Shown here in pieces: positions 44,511 through 51,736 of a DNA stretch of 64,000 nucleotides. Source of the stretch: Mycobacterium sp. 852013-50091_SCH5140682 (GTDB lineage Bacteria; Actinomycetota; Actinomycetes; Mycobacteriales; Mycobacteriaceae). The DNA is taken from positions 124,001-188,000 of the forward strand of contig NZ_LZTB01000130.1 in assembly GCF_001665685.1 (NCBI RefSeq), given 5' to 3'. Numbering within the stretch: the stretch's first letter is position 1; the number at the start of each line of letters is the position of its first letter. The translations under genes and the position numbers were made by a program. The notes under the pieces were generated by a model, which saw only the letters and a program-made list of their open reading frames with translations, ran no database searches and was not told where the DNA came from.

Positions 44511-44838
44511 CTACCTTGCCTCGTCGAGCTCACCAAGGCGGTCGGTGAGGCGCAGATTGTCCGAATAGTCGACCGGGCACGCGATGACGGATACACCGTC
44601 GGCACCCAGAGCGGCGCGCAGCGTAGGCAGTAGATCATCTGCCGCGGTGATCCGGTAGCCGGTTGCGCCGAAGCTCTCCGCGTAGGTACAGACGGGCCAT
44701 CCACATCTTGAGCGCGCCGGTGTCCACCGTTCGGTGGCGAAACGCTGTCCTGTCATCGACGATGCACAGGCCTGATGTTCTCCTCGACCGGAATGCCAAA
44801 GACCAGCGAAACACCCTCCGCCTCAAGACACTCGATCA
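44511..44838 (-). pseudogene. Acetolactate synthase remnant
   Basis: An ATG at 44838, overlapping the stop of the aldo/keto reductase gene, reads MIECLEAEGVSLVFGIPVEEN, the acetolactate synthase N-terminus, then reaches a stop after about 28 codons. Further down, in other frames, come TVDTGALKMWMARLY and the C-terminal FGATGYRITAADDLLPTLRA with the NLRLTDRL end. Most of the enzyme is deleted and the reading frame broken, so this is a dead gene in the aldo/keto reductase operon. Confidence 0.7.
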
Positions 44839-45786
44839 TCAGCTTCCTGCCGGGACCTCGCGAAAGCCCGGTTCGCCTGCATCGACCACTGAGTTGAATC
44901 TGTGCCGCGTAGTCAGCTGCTGGCTGATGCGTTCTACCGCTTCGTCGGGAAGCGCTGTGACATCGAAGTTTTCACTGAGCCTGGTGTGGCTGACGGTGGA
45001 GGTGAGCACCGCGCCGCCGCGTTGGATCCCCCAGGCCAGCAACACCTGAGCCGGTGTCTTGCCCAACTCGCGCGCAATCGTGACAACGACCGGGTCATCG
45101 AGAACGCGTGGCTCGAGCGCATGTCCAAGCGGAGCGAAGGCGAGCAGCACGATGTCCTCGGACTGGCAGTACCGGTGCAGATCCCATTGTGGATGGTAAG
45201 GGTGCGACTCCACCTCCACCACGGCCGGTTTGATGCGTGCCGATGCGACGACCCGGCGGACGCCAGGGGTGTCGATGTCAGAAAGACCGATGGCACGGGT
45301 CAAGCCCTCATCCACCAGCGCTTCCATCGCCGCCCACGTCTCCTCCAAGGTGACGCCGTCATCCTGGATGACGCGACCGGCCTCGTCGCGAGGGTCCTGA
45401 TCGTCGCCGGGCGCGAAGGCGAAGGGTGTATGCATCAGATATAGGTCAACGGCGTCTAACCCGAGGCGTCGCAGGCTGGCCTCCAACGCTGGCCTGACCC
45501 GCTCGGGCCGGTGATTGTTGTTCCACAATTTCGTGGTGATGAACACGTCCTCGCGGGCGATCGTGCCGTCGGCGAACAGATCTCGCAGCGCTAGCCCCAC
45601 GTCGGCCTCGTTGCGGTAGCGCTCCGCAGCGTCCAGATGCCGGAAGCCCGCCTTGATGGCCGCCGTGACCAACTCGCGGGTACGTCGACTGTCAGAAATC
45701 AATGTTCCGAAGCCCAGGGCCGGCATGCGACCTGCGCTGTGGTTGAGCGCGATCGTCTGCTCTGCTGGACGCGTGACTGCAGTCAT
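44839..45786 (-). CDS. Aldo/keto reductase (copy 1)
   Basis: 315-residue NADPH-dependent AKR with (beta/alpha)8 fold. The catalytic tetrad is visible: Asp in HLDAAERY, Tyr in AERY, Lys in FITTKLW, His in LYLMHTPF. A conserved GDDQDPRDEAG insertion is shared with copy 2 at 47291-48259. Likely reduces aldehydes or ketones; substrate unknown. Starts 60 bases after the isochorismatase-like gene and runs into the acetolactate synthase remnant. Confidence 0.9.
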   Translation of the reverse strand: MTAVTRPAEQTIALNHSAGRMPALGFGTLISDSRRTRELVTAAIKAGFRHLDAAERYRNEADVGLALRDLFADGTIAREDVFITTKLWNNNHRPERVRPALEASLRRLGLDAVDLYLMHTPFAFAPGDDQDPRDEAGRVIQDDGVTLEETWAAMEALVDEGLTRAIGLSDIDTPGVRRVVASARIKPAVVEVESHPYHPQWDLHRYCQSEDIVLLAFAPLGHALEPRVLDDPVVVTIARELGKTPAQVLLAWGIQRGGAVLTSTVSHTRLSENFDVTALPDEAVERISQQLTTRHRFNSVVDAGEPGFREVPAGS

Positions 45787-45846
45787 GATGTTCCTTTCAA
45801 TGGTGCTGACGGAGAAACGGAATCGGTTGGTGTGAAACGGTTGTCG

Positions 45847-46575
45847 TTAGGCTGCAGAGCCGGATCGGTTGTCGCCTGCCAGGAAGGCCATCGCCTGATC
45901 GGTTGTCCAGACGGCACTGGCCAGATAGCGAAAATTCACCAGCGCCGCCAGGTAGCCGTCGCCCTCGGGCAGTCGGGGGCCCGCTGTGGCGTCTTTGACC
46001 ACCGCGACTTCGAATCCCTGCTCGACAAGTTCCCGCAGGTGCCCCTCCACGCAGAGATTGGCTGCCATTCCCGCCAGGATGACCTGACTCACGCCGCGCT
46101 TGCGCAGCTGCAGCACGAGGTCATTGGACTCCGGACCGACGATCTTGTGAGGTGAAGTGATCACTGTTGCGCCGTCATGGATGTGGGGAAGGTATTCCGG
46201 CAGGAAATCTGCCCCTGAGCCGGCGAATCCTTCGAGCGTGTAGGCCCCGCCGCGCGCGAACATGCCCACCGAGCCCATGAATTGCTCGAGCGGATCGCCG
46301 AAGTGCCATTGGTTGTCGGTGGGGTAGAAGTAGTGCGGAGAAATAGCGACGGTGATACCGGCAGACTTCGCCGCCGCGAGCAGCGCCGCGATGTTTGCGA
46401 CGGTCCCGTTTTCCCGGATGCTGTCACCGAACACCGCCCAGGACACCCCATCTGGGCTGAGGAAATCGATCTGCGGGTCGGTGATGACCAACGCTGCACG
46501 CCGGAGGTCGAGTCGGAACCCTGACCGGGGAAGCGCCGGATCGGTCGGTTCGTCGGCGGCCGAGTTGAGTGTCAT
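45847..46575 (-). CDS. Isochorismatase-family cysteine hydrolase
   Basis: 242 residues. The catalytic triad of the family is Asp in VITDPQIDFL, Lys in SPHKIVGPES and Cys in AANLCVEGHLREL. The family hydrolyses vinyl ethers, nicotinamide, N-carbamoyl compounds or similar amides. ATG 46575 is preferred over TTG 46596 because AAAGGA lies about ten bases upstream. The promoter region contains operator copy A of the neighbouring TetR gene, so this gene and the AKR after it are probably its targets. Confidence 0.87.
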   Translation of the reverse strand: MTLNSAADEPTDPALPRSGFRLDLRRAALVITDPQIDFLSPDGVSWAVFGDSIRENGTVANIAALLAAAKSAGITVAISPHYFYPTDNQWHFGDPLEQFMGSVGMFARGGAYTLEGFAGSGADFLPEYLPHIHDGATVITSPHKIVGPESNDLVLQLRKRGVSQVILAGMAANLCVEGHLRELVEQGFEVAVVKDATAGPRLPEGDGYLAALVNFRYLASAVWTTDQAMAFLAGDNRSGSAA

Positions 46576-46612
46576 CTGACGGGTCCTTTCGGTCAATGCG
46601 ATACCACGATAA

Positions 46613-46630
46613 TAACTGACCGGTCGTCTA
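46613..46630. promoter_or_regulatory. TetR operator copy A
   Basis: TAACTGACCGGTCGTCTA, with the GACCGGTC core palindrome, read on the minus strand is TAGACGACCGGTCAGTTA. It shares 14 of 18 positions with copy B (47276-47293). It abuts the -10 hexamer TATTAT (46609-46614, minus strand) of the isochorismatase-AKR operon. Confidence 0.55.
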
Positions 46631-46671
46631 TTAACAATGCCGCCAATGAGTGGTGAAGAGCACAGCCGCGG

Positions 46672-47265
46672 TCAGGCTGCGAGCAGTGCGGGAATGGTGA
46701 TCGATTCGAAGCGGTCATACGGGCGCCGGTCGCGCACCACCTTCGCCCGCAACGCTGCGCCTTCCCACGCTTCGATCAGAGTCGCCGCGATTTCTGTGGC
46801 GTCGGTATCGGTGCGGATCCCGTAGGTGGCGGTCTGGCCGAGCCGGACGCAAGACGCGAGCGCTTCGTCCCAGCGATCCAGGATCCGGGCCAGCTCGATG
46901 CGCGCCGGTTCACTGGAGCCGCCCAACTCCAACGAGAGGTTGCCGACCAAACATCCCAACAGGAAATCGCCGGCCTCGTGATCGTCTGCCAACGCGTGGA
47001 AGAACGCCCCGATTCGCTGCGGGGGCGGCTCGGACGTATCCAGCAGTGGAAAGAGACGGGTTTCAATGTCAGACCAATAGTGGCGGAGAACGGCGGCCGC
47101 GAACTCCTCCTTGCTCGGGAAGTAGGCGTAGAAGGAGCCTTTGGGTACCCCGGCCGCGTCGGTCATGTCTTTGACGCCGCTGGCGGCGAAGCCGTGGGCG
47201 TGCACCAGAAGCAGTCCTGCATCGAGCAGACGCTGGCGAACAGCGGGATTGGGGGGACGAGGCAT
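46672..47265 (-). CDS. TetR-family regulator
   Basis: 197-residue repressor. HTH in RLLDAGLLLVHAHGFAASG through MTDAAGVPKGSFYAYFPSKE, of the type also seen in AcuR and NemR, regulators that respond to reactive electrophiles. A -10 hexamer TATGAT (47272-47277) lies six bases before the ATG, and operator copy B overlaps it, so autoregulation is likely. The flanking genes (AKR copies, isochorismatase-like hydrolase) fit a detoxification regulon. Confidence 0.88.
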   Translation of the reverse strand: MPRPPNPAVRQRLLDAGLLLVHAHGFAASGVKDMTDAAGVPKGSFYAYFPSKEEFAAAVLRHYWSDIETRLFPLLDTSEPPPQRIGAFFHALADDHEAGDFLLGCLVGNLSLELGGSSEPARIELARILDRWDEALASCVRLGQTATYGIRTDTDATEIAATLIEAWEGAALRAKVVRDRRPYDRFESITIPALLAA

Positions 47266-47275
47266 GCCGCAATCA

Positions 47276-47293
47276 TAGTCGGTCGGTCACTTA
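47276..47293. promoter_or_regulatory. TetR operator copy B
   Basis: TAGTCGGTCGGTCACTTA matches the minus-strand reading of copy A at 14 of 18 positions. It overlaps the tetR promoter -10 and the stop codon of the upstream AKR copy 2. Confidence 0.55.
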
Positions 47294-48259
47294 TGTTGCT
47301 TCCGTCGGCGTGTCTGCCCTCGGGATGAAGCCCGGTACGCCGGTCGTCACCACCGAGTTGAACCTCACGTTCGTCGTGATTTCGGACCGGATGGCAGACA
47401 TTGCGTCGTCGGGCAAGGCCGAGATGTCGAAGTTCTCCCGAATGCGCTCTGCCCGCGTCGAGGTGGTGAGGTAGGCGGTGCCCCGTTGAACGGCCCAGGA
47501 CAGCGCGACCTGCGCCGTGGTCATGTGCAGGTCGGTTGCAATTGCCGTGAGAACAGGATCCTCAAGCAGATTCGGCGATGATGCGTGCCCCAGCGGCGCA
47601 AACGCCAGCACCACGATGCCCTGCTCCCGGCAATATTCGAGCAGTTCCCACTCCGGTAGGTAGGGATGGGATTCAACCTGCACTACAGCCGGTTTGATTC
47701 GTGCCACCGCGACAATCTCCTCCAGGTCCGGCAAGGTGATGTCAGACAGACCTATCGCTTTACAATTGGCGTCCTCGACCAGGCGCTCCAACTCCCACCA
47801 CGTCTCTGCCAGGCTGACGTCGCTGTCGTAGATCACCTGCCCGGCGTCGTCGCGCGGGTCTGGGTCGTCGCCCGGCAGGAAAGCAAACGGCGTGTGGATG
47901 AGATAGCAGTCCAGATAGTCGAGCCGAAGTCGCTTCAGGCTTGCCTCGAACGCCGGCCTGACCCGGTCAGGGCGGTGGTTCGTGTTCCATAACTTGGTTG
48001 TGATGAACAGATCGGAGCGCTGCACCTGCCCAGCGTCGAGAGTCTCGGCGATGGCTTGGCCGACTGCGTCTTCGTTGCCGTAGCGCTCGGCGCAGTCGAA
48101 GTGCCGAAAGCCGACGCTCAGCGCTGTTTTCGTCGCGCGGAGCGTGTCAGAGGGATCAGGTATGAGGGTGCCGAACCCGGCGGCAGGCATCGCGCCGCCA
48201 CCGTGCGCCAGCGGCAACCTCGTGAAATTGAGCTTTTCTGGACTGGACATCGCGGTCAC
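47291..48259 (-). CDS. Aldo/keto reductase (copy 2)
   Basis: 322 residues, close paralogue of 44839-45786, with the same tetrad residues (Asp in HFDCAERY, Tyr, Lys in FITTKLW, His in YLIHTPF) and the GDDPDPRDDAG segment. I chose GTG 48259, overlapping the stop of the tandem MIase-like gene (GTGA), because it gives an N-terminus starting MTA like copy 1; ATG 48250 is the alternative. Translational coupling to the MIase-like gene suggests a shared pathway. Confidence 0.88.
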   Translation of the reverse strand: MTAMSSPEKLNFTRLPLAHGGGAMPAAGFGTLIPDPSDTLRATKTALSVGFRHFDCAERYGNEDAVGQAIAETLDAGQVQRSDLFITTKLWNTNHRPDRVRPAFEASLKRLRLDYLDCYLIHTPFAFLPGDDPDPRDDAGQVIYDSDVSLAETWWELERLVEDANCKAIGLSDITLPDLEEIVAVARIKPAVVQVESHPYLPEWELLEYCREQGIVVLAFAPLGHASSPNLLEDPVLTAIATDLHMTTAQVALSWAVQRGTAYLTTSTRAERIRENFDISALPDDAMSAIRSEITTNVRFNSVVTTGVPGFIPRADTPTEAT

Positions 48260-48885
48260 CGGGCCGCAATCGGCTGGCGGCTGGCGGCTGGATCGTGCGC
48301 ATGCACCGCCAGGGGCACCGTCGTCACGGTCATCCAAGGATAGGCCGGTAAGGACTCGACGCAGGCCATCATGTCCGCCGCGTCACGGGCACCCCACAGA
48401 CTCGCGATGCGGGTTGTGCCGGCTTCGCGCTGCAGGTCCCACATCCTGACGAGATGGCCTTCTTCGATCAACTCGGTCACTCTCCGGTGCTGCCGAGCCC
48501 GGGTGTCCTCGATCATCTGATGTGGCGTGGCTGATGGTGCAGAGATGGCCATGGTCATCAAGAATTCGGCGGCCTGGCTGCGCGTGGACTCGATGTGGGT
48601 GAGCACCGGATCATCGATCTGCGGGTACAACGCGGTGACCTCGTGCGTCTGCCAATCCATGAGAGGTGTCGCACCCAGGATCGCATCGAGCTCGCGCCGA
48701 TCACTGGCGGCGAACAGCCCGATGGTGTTCCAGACGTTCAACGGGCGGGCCGGGTGCCATAGCCGGATCAAGTGCCCGCGCTCGGCCAGCGTGCGGGCGC
48801 AATCCGCCTCGGCCACTTCGAAACCGGCCATGGATGCGAGTATGCCGGCCGGTATACGGGTGGTCATCGTGACGAGATATTCCAT
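48256..48885 (-). CDS. Tandem muconolactone-isomerase-like protein (copy 2)
   Basis: 209 residues in two halves, the first starting MEYLVTMTTRIP and containing RLWHPARPLNVWNTIGLFAA, the second starting EFLMTMAISAP with RMWDLQREAGTTRIASLWGA. Clearly paralogous to 35324-35914 but more diverged in the second half, which lacks the THPNDPG ending. RBS AGGAGG before the ATG. It overlaps the start of AKR copy 2 and is divergent from the SDR across a large inverted repeat. Function unknown. Confidence 0.8.
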   Translation of the reverse strand: MEYLVTMTTRIPAGILASMAGFEVAEADCARTLAERGHLIRLWHPARPLNVWNTIGLFAASDRRELDAILGATPLMDWQTHEVTALYPQIDDPVLTHIESTRSQAAEFLMTMAISAPSATPHQMIEDTRARQHRRVTELIEEGHLVRMWDLQREAGTTRIASLWGARDAADMMACVESLPAYPWMTVTTVPLAVHAHDPAASRQPIAAR

Positions 48886-48954
48886 ATCGGCCTCCTGGGC
48901 ACCAATGCGAGAGCGGGATGCGTCTAACTATCGCGCGCCGATCACGCTCCCGAG

Positions 48955-49031
48955 CCCGTGTAACACCCTGGTCGACCGCGTTCGCGACCGACCCGCCCAG
49001 TGATCGACCAGGGACCAGGGTGTTACACGGG
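48955..49031. repeat. 77-base element with perfect 19-base inverted repeats
   Basis: CCCGTGTAACACCCTGGTC (48955-48973) and its exact reverse complement (49013-49031) flank a 39-base interior. It lies between the divergent tandem-MIase and SDR genes. It could be a pair of operator sites bound by one protein, a strong cruciform or hairpin, or a small inserted element. The interior also has smaller dyads (GGTCGACC and GATCGACC). Confidence 0.8.
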
Positions 49032-49115
49032 TTCCACGTCCGGGCCATCAGGACAACAGTGGGGAGGCAGGACACGGTGTCTGTGTCCTCGTCCTTACCA
49101 CCGCCGGAGGTTGTT

Positions 49116-49859
49116 ATGCCACGAGTCGCACTCATCACCGGAGCCAGCCGCGGAATCGGCGCCGCTGCCGCCCGCCGTCTGGCCGCCGACGGGTTCCAGG
49201 TAGTCGTCAATCACCGCGCCAGCGGGGAGCAGGCCGACGCGGTTGTGGCCGAGATCGTCCAGGCCAACGGGCAGGCGGTCGCGATCCAAGCCGATGTGAC
49301 TTGCGAGGCCGACGTGTCGGCCATGATCGAAGGCGTCGCCCAACGCTGGGGTGGGGTGGACGTGCTGGTACACAACGCCTTGATTCCCTTCGCGGTCACC
49401 TCGTTCGCCGAGCTGACCTGGAATCAATTGGGCGGCAAGCTTAATGCCGAACTGCATGCTGCCTACTTGCTGACCAAAGCCGTTACTCCGTACATGATCT
49501 CGCGCGGTCATGGGCGGCTGATCTACATGAGCACTGGTCTGTCCCGGCGCCCCCGAGAGGGGATGATCACCCTGGGTACGGCCAAGGCCGCTCTCGACCA
49601 GTTCGTCCGCTATATCGCCCAGGAACTGGCACCGCACGGTCTCACCGCCAACCTTGTCGCCCCGGCTACGGTCGCGGGGACGGCGGTGACCGAGAAACTC
49701 AAGCCCGGAGCCGTAGAGGGTCTCAGCGCTGCAGCACCGGCCGGCCGGCTGGTCACACCGGAAGAGGTCGCACACACCATCGCGTTCTTCGCCAGCGACG
49801 GATCGAGTTTCACGACGGGCCACTACCTGCCGGTCAACGGCGGGCTGGCGATGGACTGA
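49116..49859 (+). CDS. Short-chain dehydrogenase/reductase
   Basis: 247 residues, classical SDR: TGASRGIGAAAARRL cofactor motif, HNALIPF in place of the usual NNAG, and C-terminal PVNGGLAMD. The catalytic Ser appears as MSTGLS, but the Tyr of the YxxxK motif is replaced: the segment reads GTAKAALDQ, so Tyr-for-Thr substitution leaves Lys only. Activity may be altered. GGAGG lies five bases before ATG 49116. Same-strand neighbour of the NMT1-like gene, 38 bases away. Confidence 0.88.
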   Translation: MPRVALITGASRGIGAAAARRLAADGFQVVVNHRASGEQADAVVAEIVQANGQAVAIQADVTCEADVSAMIEGVAQRWGGVDVLVHNALIPFAVTSFAELTWNQLGGKLNAELHAAYLLTKAVTPYMISRGHGRLIYMSTGLSRRPREGMITLGTAKAALDQFVRYIAQELAPHGLTANLVAPATVAGTAVTEKLKPGAVEGLSAAAPAGRLVTPEEVAHTIAFFASDGSSFTTGHYLPVNGGLAMD

Positions 49860-49897
49860 AGCAGTGCAACGTATCTCAGGACAGGAGAGTCATCGTC

Positions 49898-50764
49898 ATG
49901 GACACAATCGATCTCGCCTACGTCGGGCGCGGCATTCATGAAGAGTTGATCGCCACCATCGCCGACCAGGAAGGCTACTTCGCCGACGAGGGACTCCACG
50001 TGGCTCTGCGGGACGGCACGGGGTGGGATGCCGAACGGTTGCGTAGCAGCGCAACGATCGGTCTGGGCCGTGCCGTCGTCGAACGATTGACGCAGGGACC
50101 CGCGTGGCAGGTGCTCAGCGTGAACACTCACCGGCCACTGTTTTGGTTTCTCGGCAACGCGTCGGTGGCGACAATGGCCGACCTACGCGGCCGGCGGCTC
50201 GCTGTGCACGGCGCCCATACCCCGCCTGGCTGCTTTGCCCGCATCGTCCTGCGCCAGTACGGTTTAGACCCCGATCACGACGTCATCTGCCTGCCGCGCC
50301 ACCCCGGCGACTATCAGATGGACGTGCGCCGCCTGCGCGACGGTTCGATCGATGCCGCCTACGTCGGAAGCACACTCGGCCCAGAACAAGTGGCCGCCGA
50401 GGAGGGGTTCCATGTCCTGGCGTGGGTCGGCGACCATTTCCAGATACCGACAGTCGGGATTGCCGTCGACCCTACTCACCACGCCGTCGACTCGGCGGTA
50501 GCCCAGGCGCTCGTTCGTGCCAACCAGCGCGCCCTTCATCTGCTGGCCGCCACGCCCGACCGCGCGGTCGCCTACCTGCAGTCCTTCCTCAACCGGCTCA
50601 CCCAACCAGAAGCTCAACAGCTCTTCGATCACTACATCGGCCCGCACTACACCCAGAGCGGGGAGGTCGATCACAGCCTGGTGCAGGAAGCTGTCGACGC
50701 CGTCGCCGCTGAACTTCAAGTCCCCTCCGTATCCGCCGATGAGATCTACCAATTCAGTTCCTAG
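49898..50764 (+). CDS. NMT1/SsuA-like substrate-binding protein without signal peptide
   Basis: 288 residues with the periplasmic-binding fold of the NMT1/THI5/SsuA type (AYVGRGIHEELIATIADQEGYF, VHGAHTPPGCFARI, IDAAYVGSTLGPEQVAAEEG). The protein starts at the fold with no signal peptide or lipobox, and no ABC permease or ATPase is nearby, so it may be a cytoplasmic enzyme or binding protein. RBS GGAGAG before the ATG. It follows the SDR in the same operon. Confidence 0.8.
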   Translation: MDTIDLAYVGRGIHEELIATIADQEGYFADEGLHVALRDGTGWDAERLRSSATIGLGRAVVERLTQGPAWQVLSVNTHRPLFWFLGNASVATMADLRGRRLAVHGAHTPPGCFARIVLRQYGLDPDHDVICLPRHPGDYQMDVRRLRDGSIDAAYVGSTLGPEQVAAEEGFHVLAWVGDHFQIPTVGIAVDPTHHAVDSAVAQALVRANQRALHLLAATPDRAVAYLQSFLNRLTQPEAQQLFDHYIGPHYTQSGEVDHSLVQEAVDAVAAELQVPSVSADEIYQFSS

Positions 50765-50798
50765 GGAGCGGCCCCTGTCCAACAGATCGGATGAGCAG

Positions 50799-50918
50799 AT
50801 GATCAAAACCGACGCGGTGCTGATCGGTGCAGGAATCATGACCGCCACGCTGAACGCCTTACTGCGCCTGGTCGAGCCCGACTGGTCGTCGATCCAGGTC
50901 GGACGGCCGACCCGGTGA
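50799..50918 (+). pseudogene. Malate:quinone oxidoreductase N-terminal remnant
   Basis: Reads MIKTDAVLIGAGIMTATLN and then ALLRLVEPDWSS, which is the FAD-binding N-terminus of Mqo (VLIGAGIMSATLGALL...EPDW). It ends at a stop after 39 codons, about 8 percent of the normal length, and no more of the gene follows. Confidence 0.6.
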
Positions 50919-50964
50919 TATAGCGTGGCGAAAGTCCAGCTGTTTCTGAAGCGGGAGCCCGAGC

Positions 50965-51612
50965 ATGACCGACGAGCCGAATGCCGCATCCGGTGCTCGG
51001 CGCACTCAGGCCGAACGCAGCGCGGCGACCCGAGCGCTGTTGCTCGACGCGACGATCGAATGCCTCATGACCTACGGCTACTCGGCCACCACGACGCCGC
51101 GGATCGCCAAGGTCGCCGGGCTCACTCGCGGAGCACAGCTCCATCACTTCCGGGCCAAGTCCGACATGGTGGTGGCCGCGATCGAACGTCTTGCACAGTT
51201 GCGAGCCCAAGCTGTGATGGACGAGGTGGACCGGTTCGACCCGGGTTCGGACTTCTACACCTCGCTGCTCGACTATCTGTGGGAATTGCACCAGGGTCCG
51301 TTGTTCGCTGCGACCGTTGAACTTTGGGTGGCGGGCCGCACCGACCGCGTGCTGGCTCGCGAGATCGAGAAGGTCGAGCCGATCGTGAACACCGCGCTGA
51401 TCGCAGCCGCCGAACATGTCCTGCCCGCGGCGGCTGCGGCGTCGAAAGAATTGGGCGACTTCGTTTTCACAGCGATGGACACCCTGCGCGGAATCCTCAT
51501 CGCCAGCTTCGTCGACGGCGATGCGGCCCGGGCGCGGCGGCGATGGCAGCGGGCCTGTCGAGTTCTGGTGACGGCCGCGCCGCGGGTGTTCGACGGCCCA
51601 TCCGGCGGTTGA
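50965..51612 (+). CDS. TetR-family regulator
   Basis: 215 residues. HTH in LLLDATIECLMTYGYSATT through IAKVAGLTRGAQLHHFRAKSD. The following LFAATVELWVAGRTD segment is common in a TetR group near acyl-CoA and SDR genes. ATG 50965 with GGGAG upstream. The likely target is not clear: the SDR/NMT1 operon lies upstream on the same strand. Confidence 0.88.
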   Translation: MTDEPNAASGARRTQAERSAATRALLLDATIECLMTYGYSATTTPRIAKVAGLTRGAQLHHFRAKSDMVVAAIERLAQLRAQAVMDEVDRFDPGSDFYTSLLDYLWELHQGPLFAATVELWVAGRTDRVLAREIEKVEPIVNTALIAAAEHVLPAAAAASKELGDFVFTAMDTLRGILIASFVDGDAARARRRWQRACRVLVTAAPRVFDGPSGG

Positions 51613-51736
51613 CGGTATCTGCGGTCGCAAAGAACCTCGCAGCGCACCAAGCGCAATCCATTGAATAGATGCAGCTGTGCATGTATCTTTTGACGGGGAC
51701 GGCAAATAGTTTGCTGTGGCCCTGGAGGTCGGGGAT

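Noticed and set aside
34399..51700. Integrated prophage or integrative element at tRNA-Val
   Set aside because: No integrase, no phage genes and no duplicate of the tRNA 3' end are visible inside the window, so only a possible boundary is reported.
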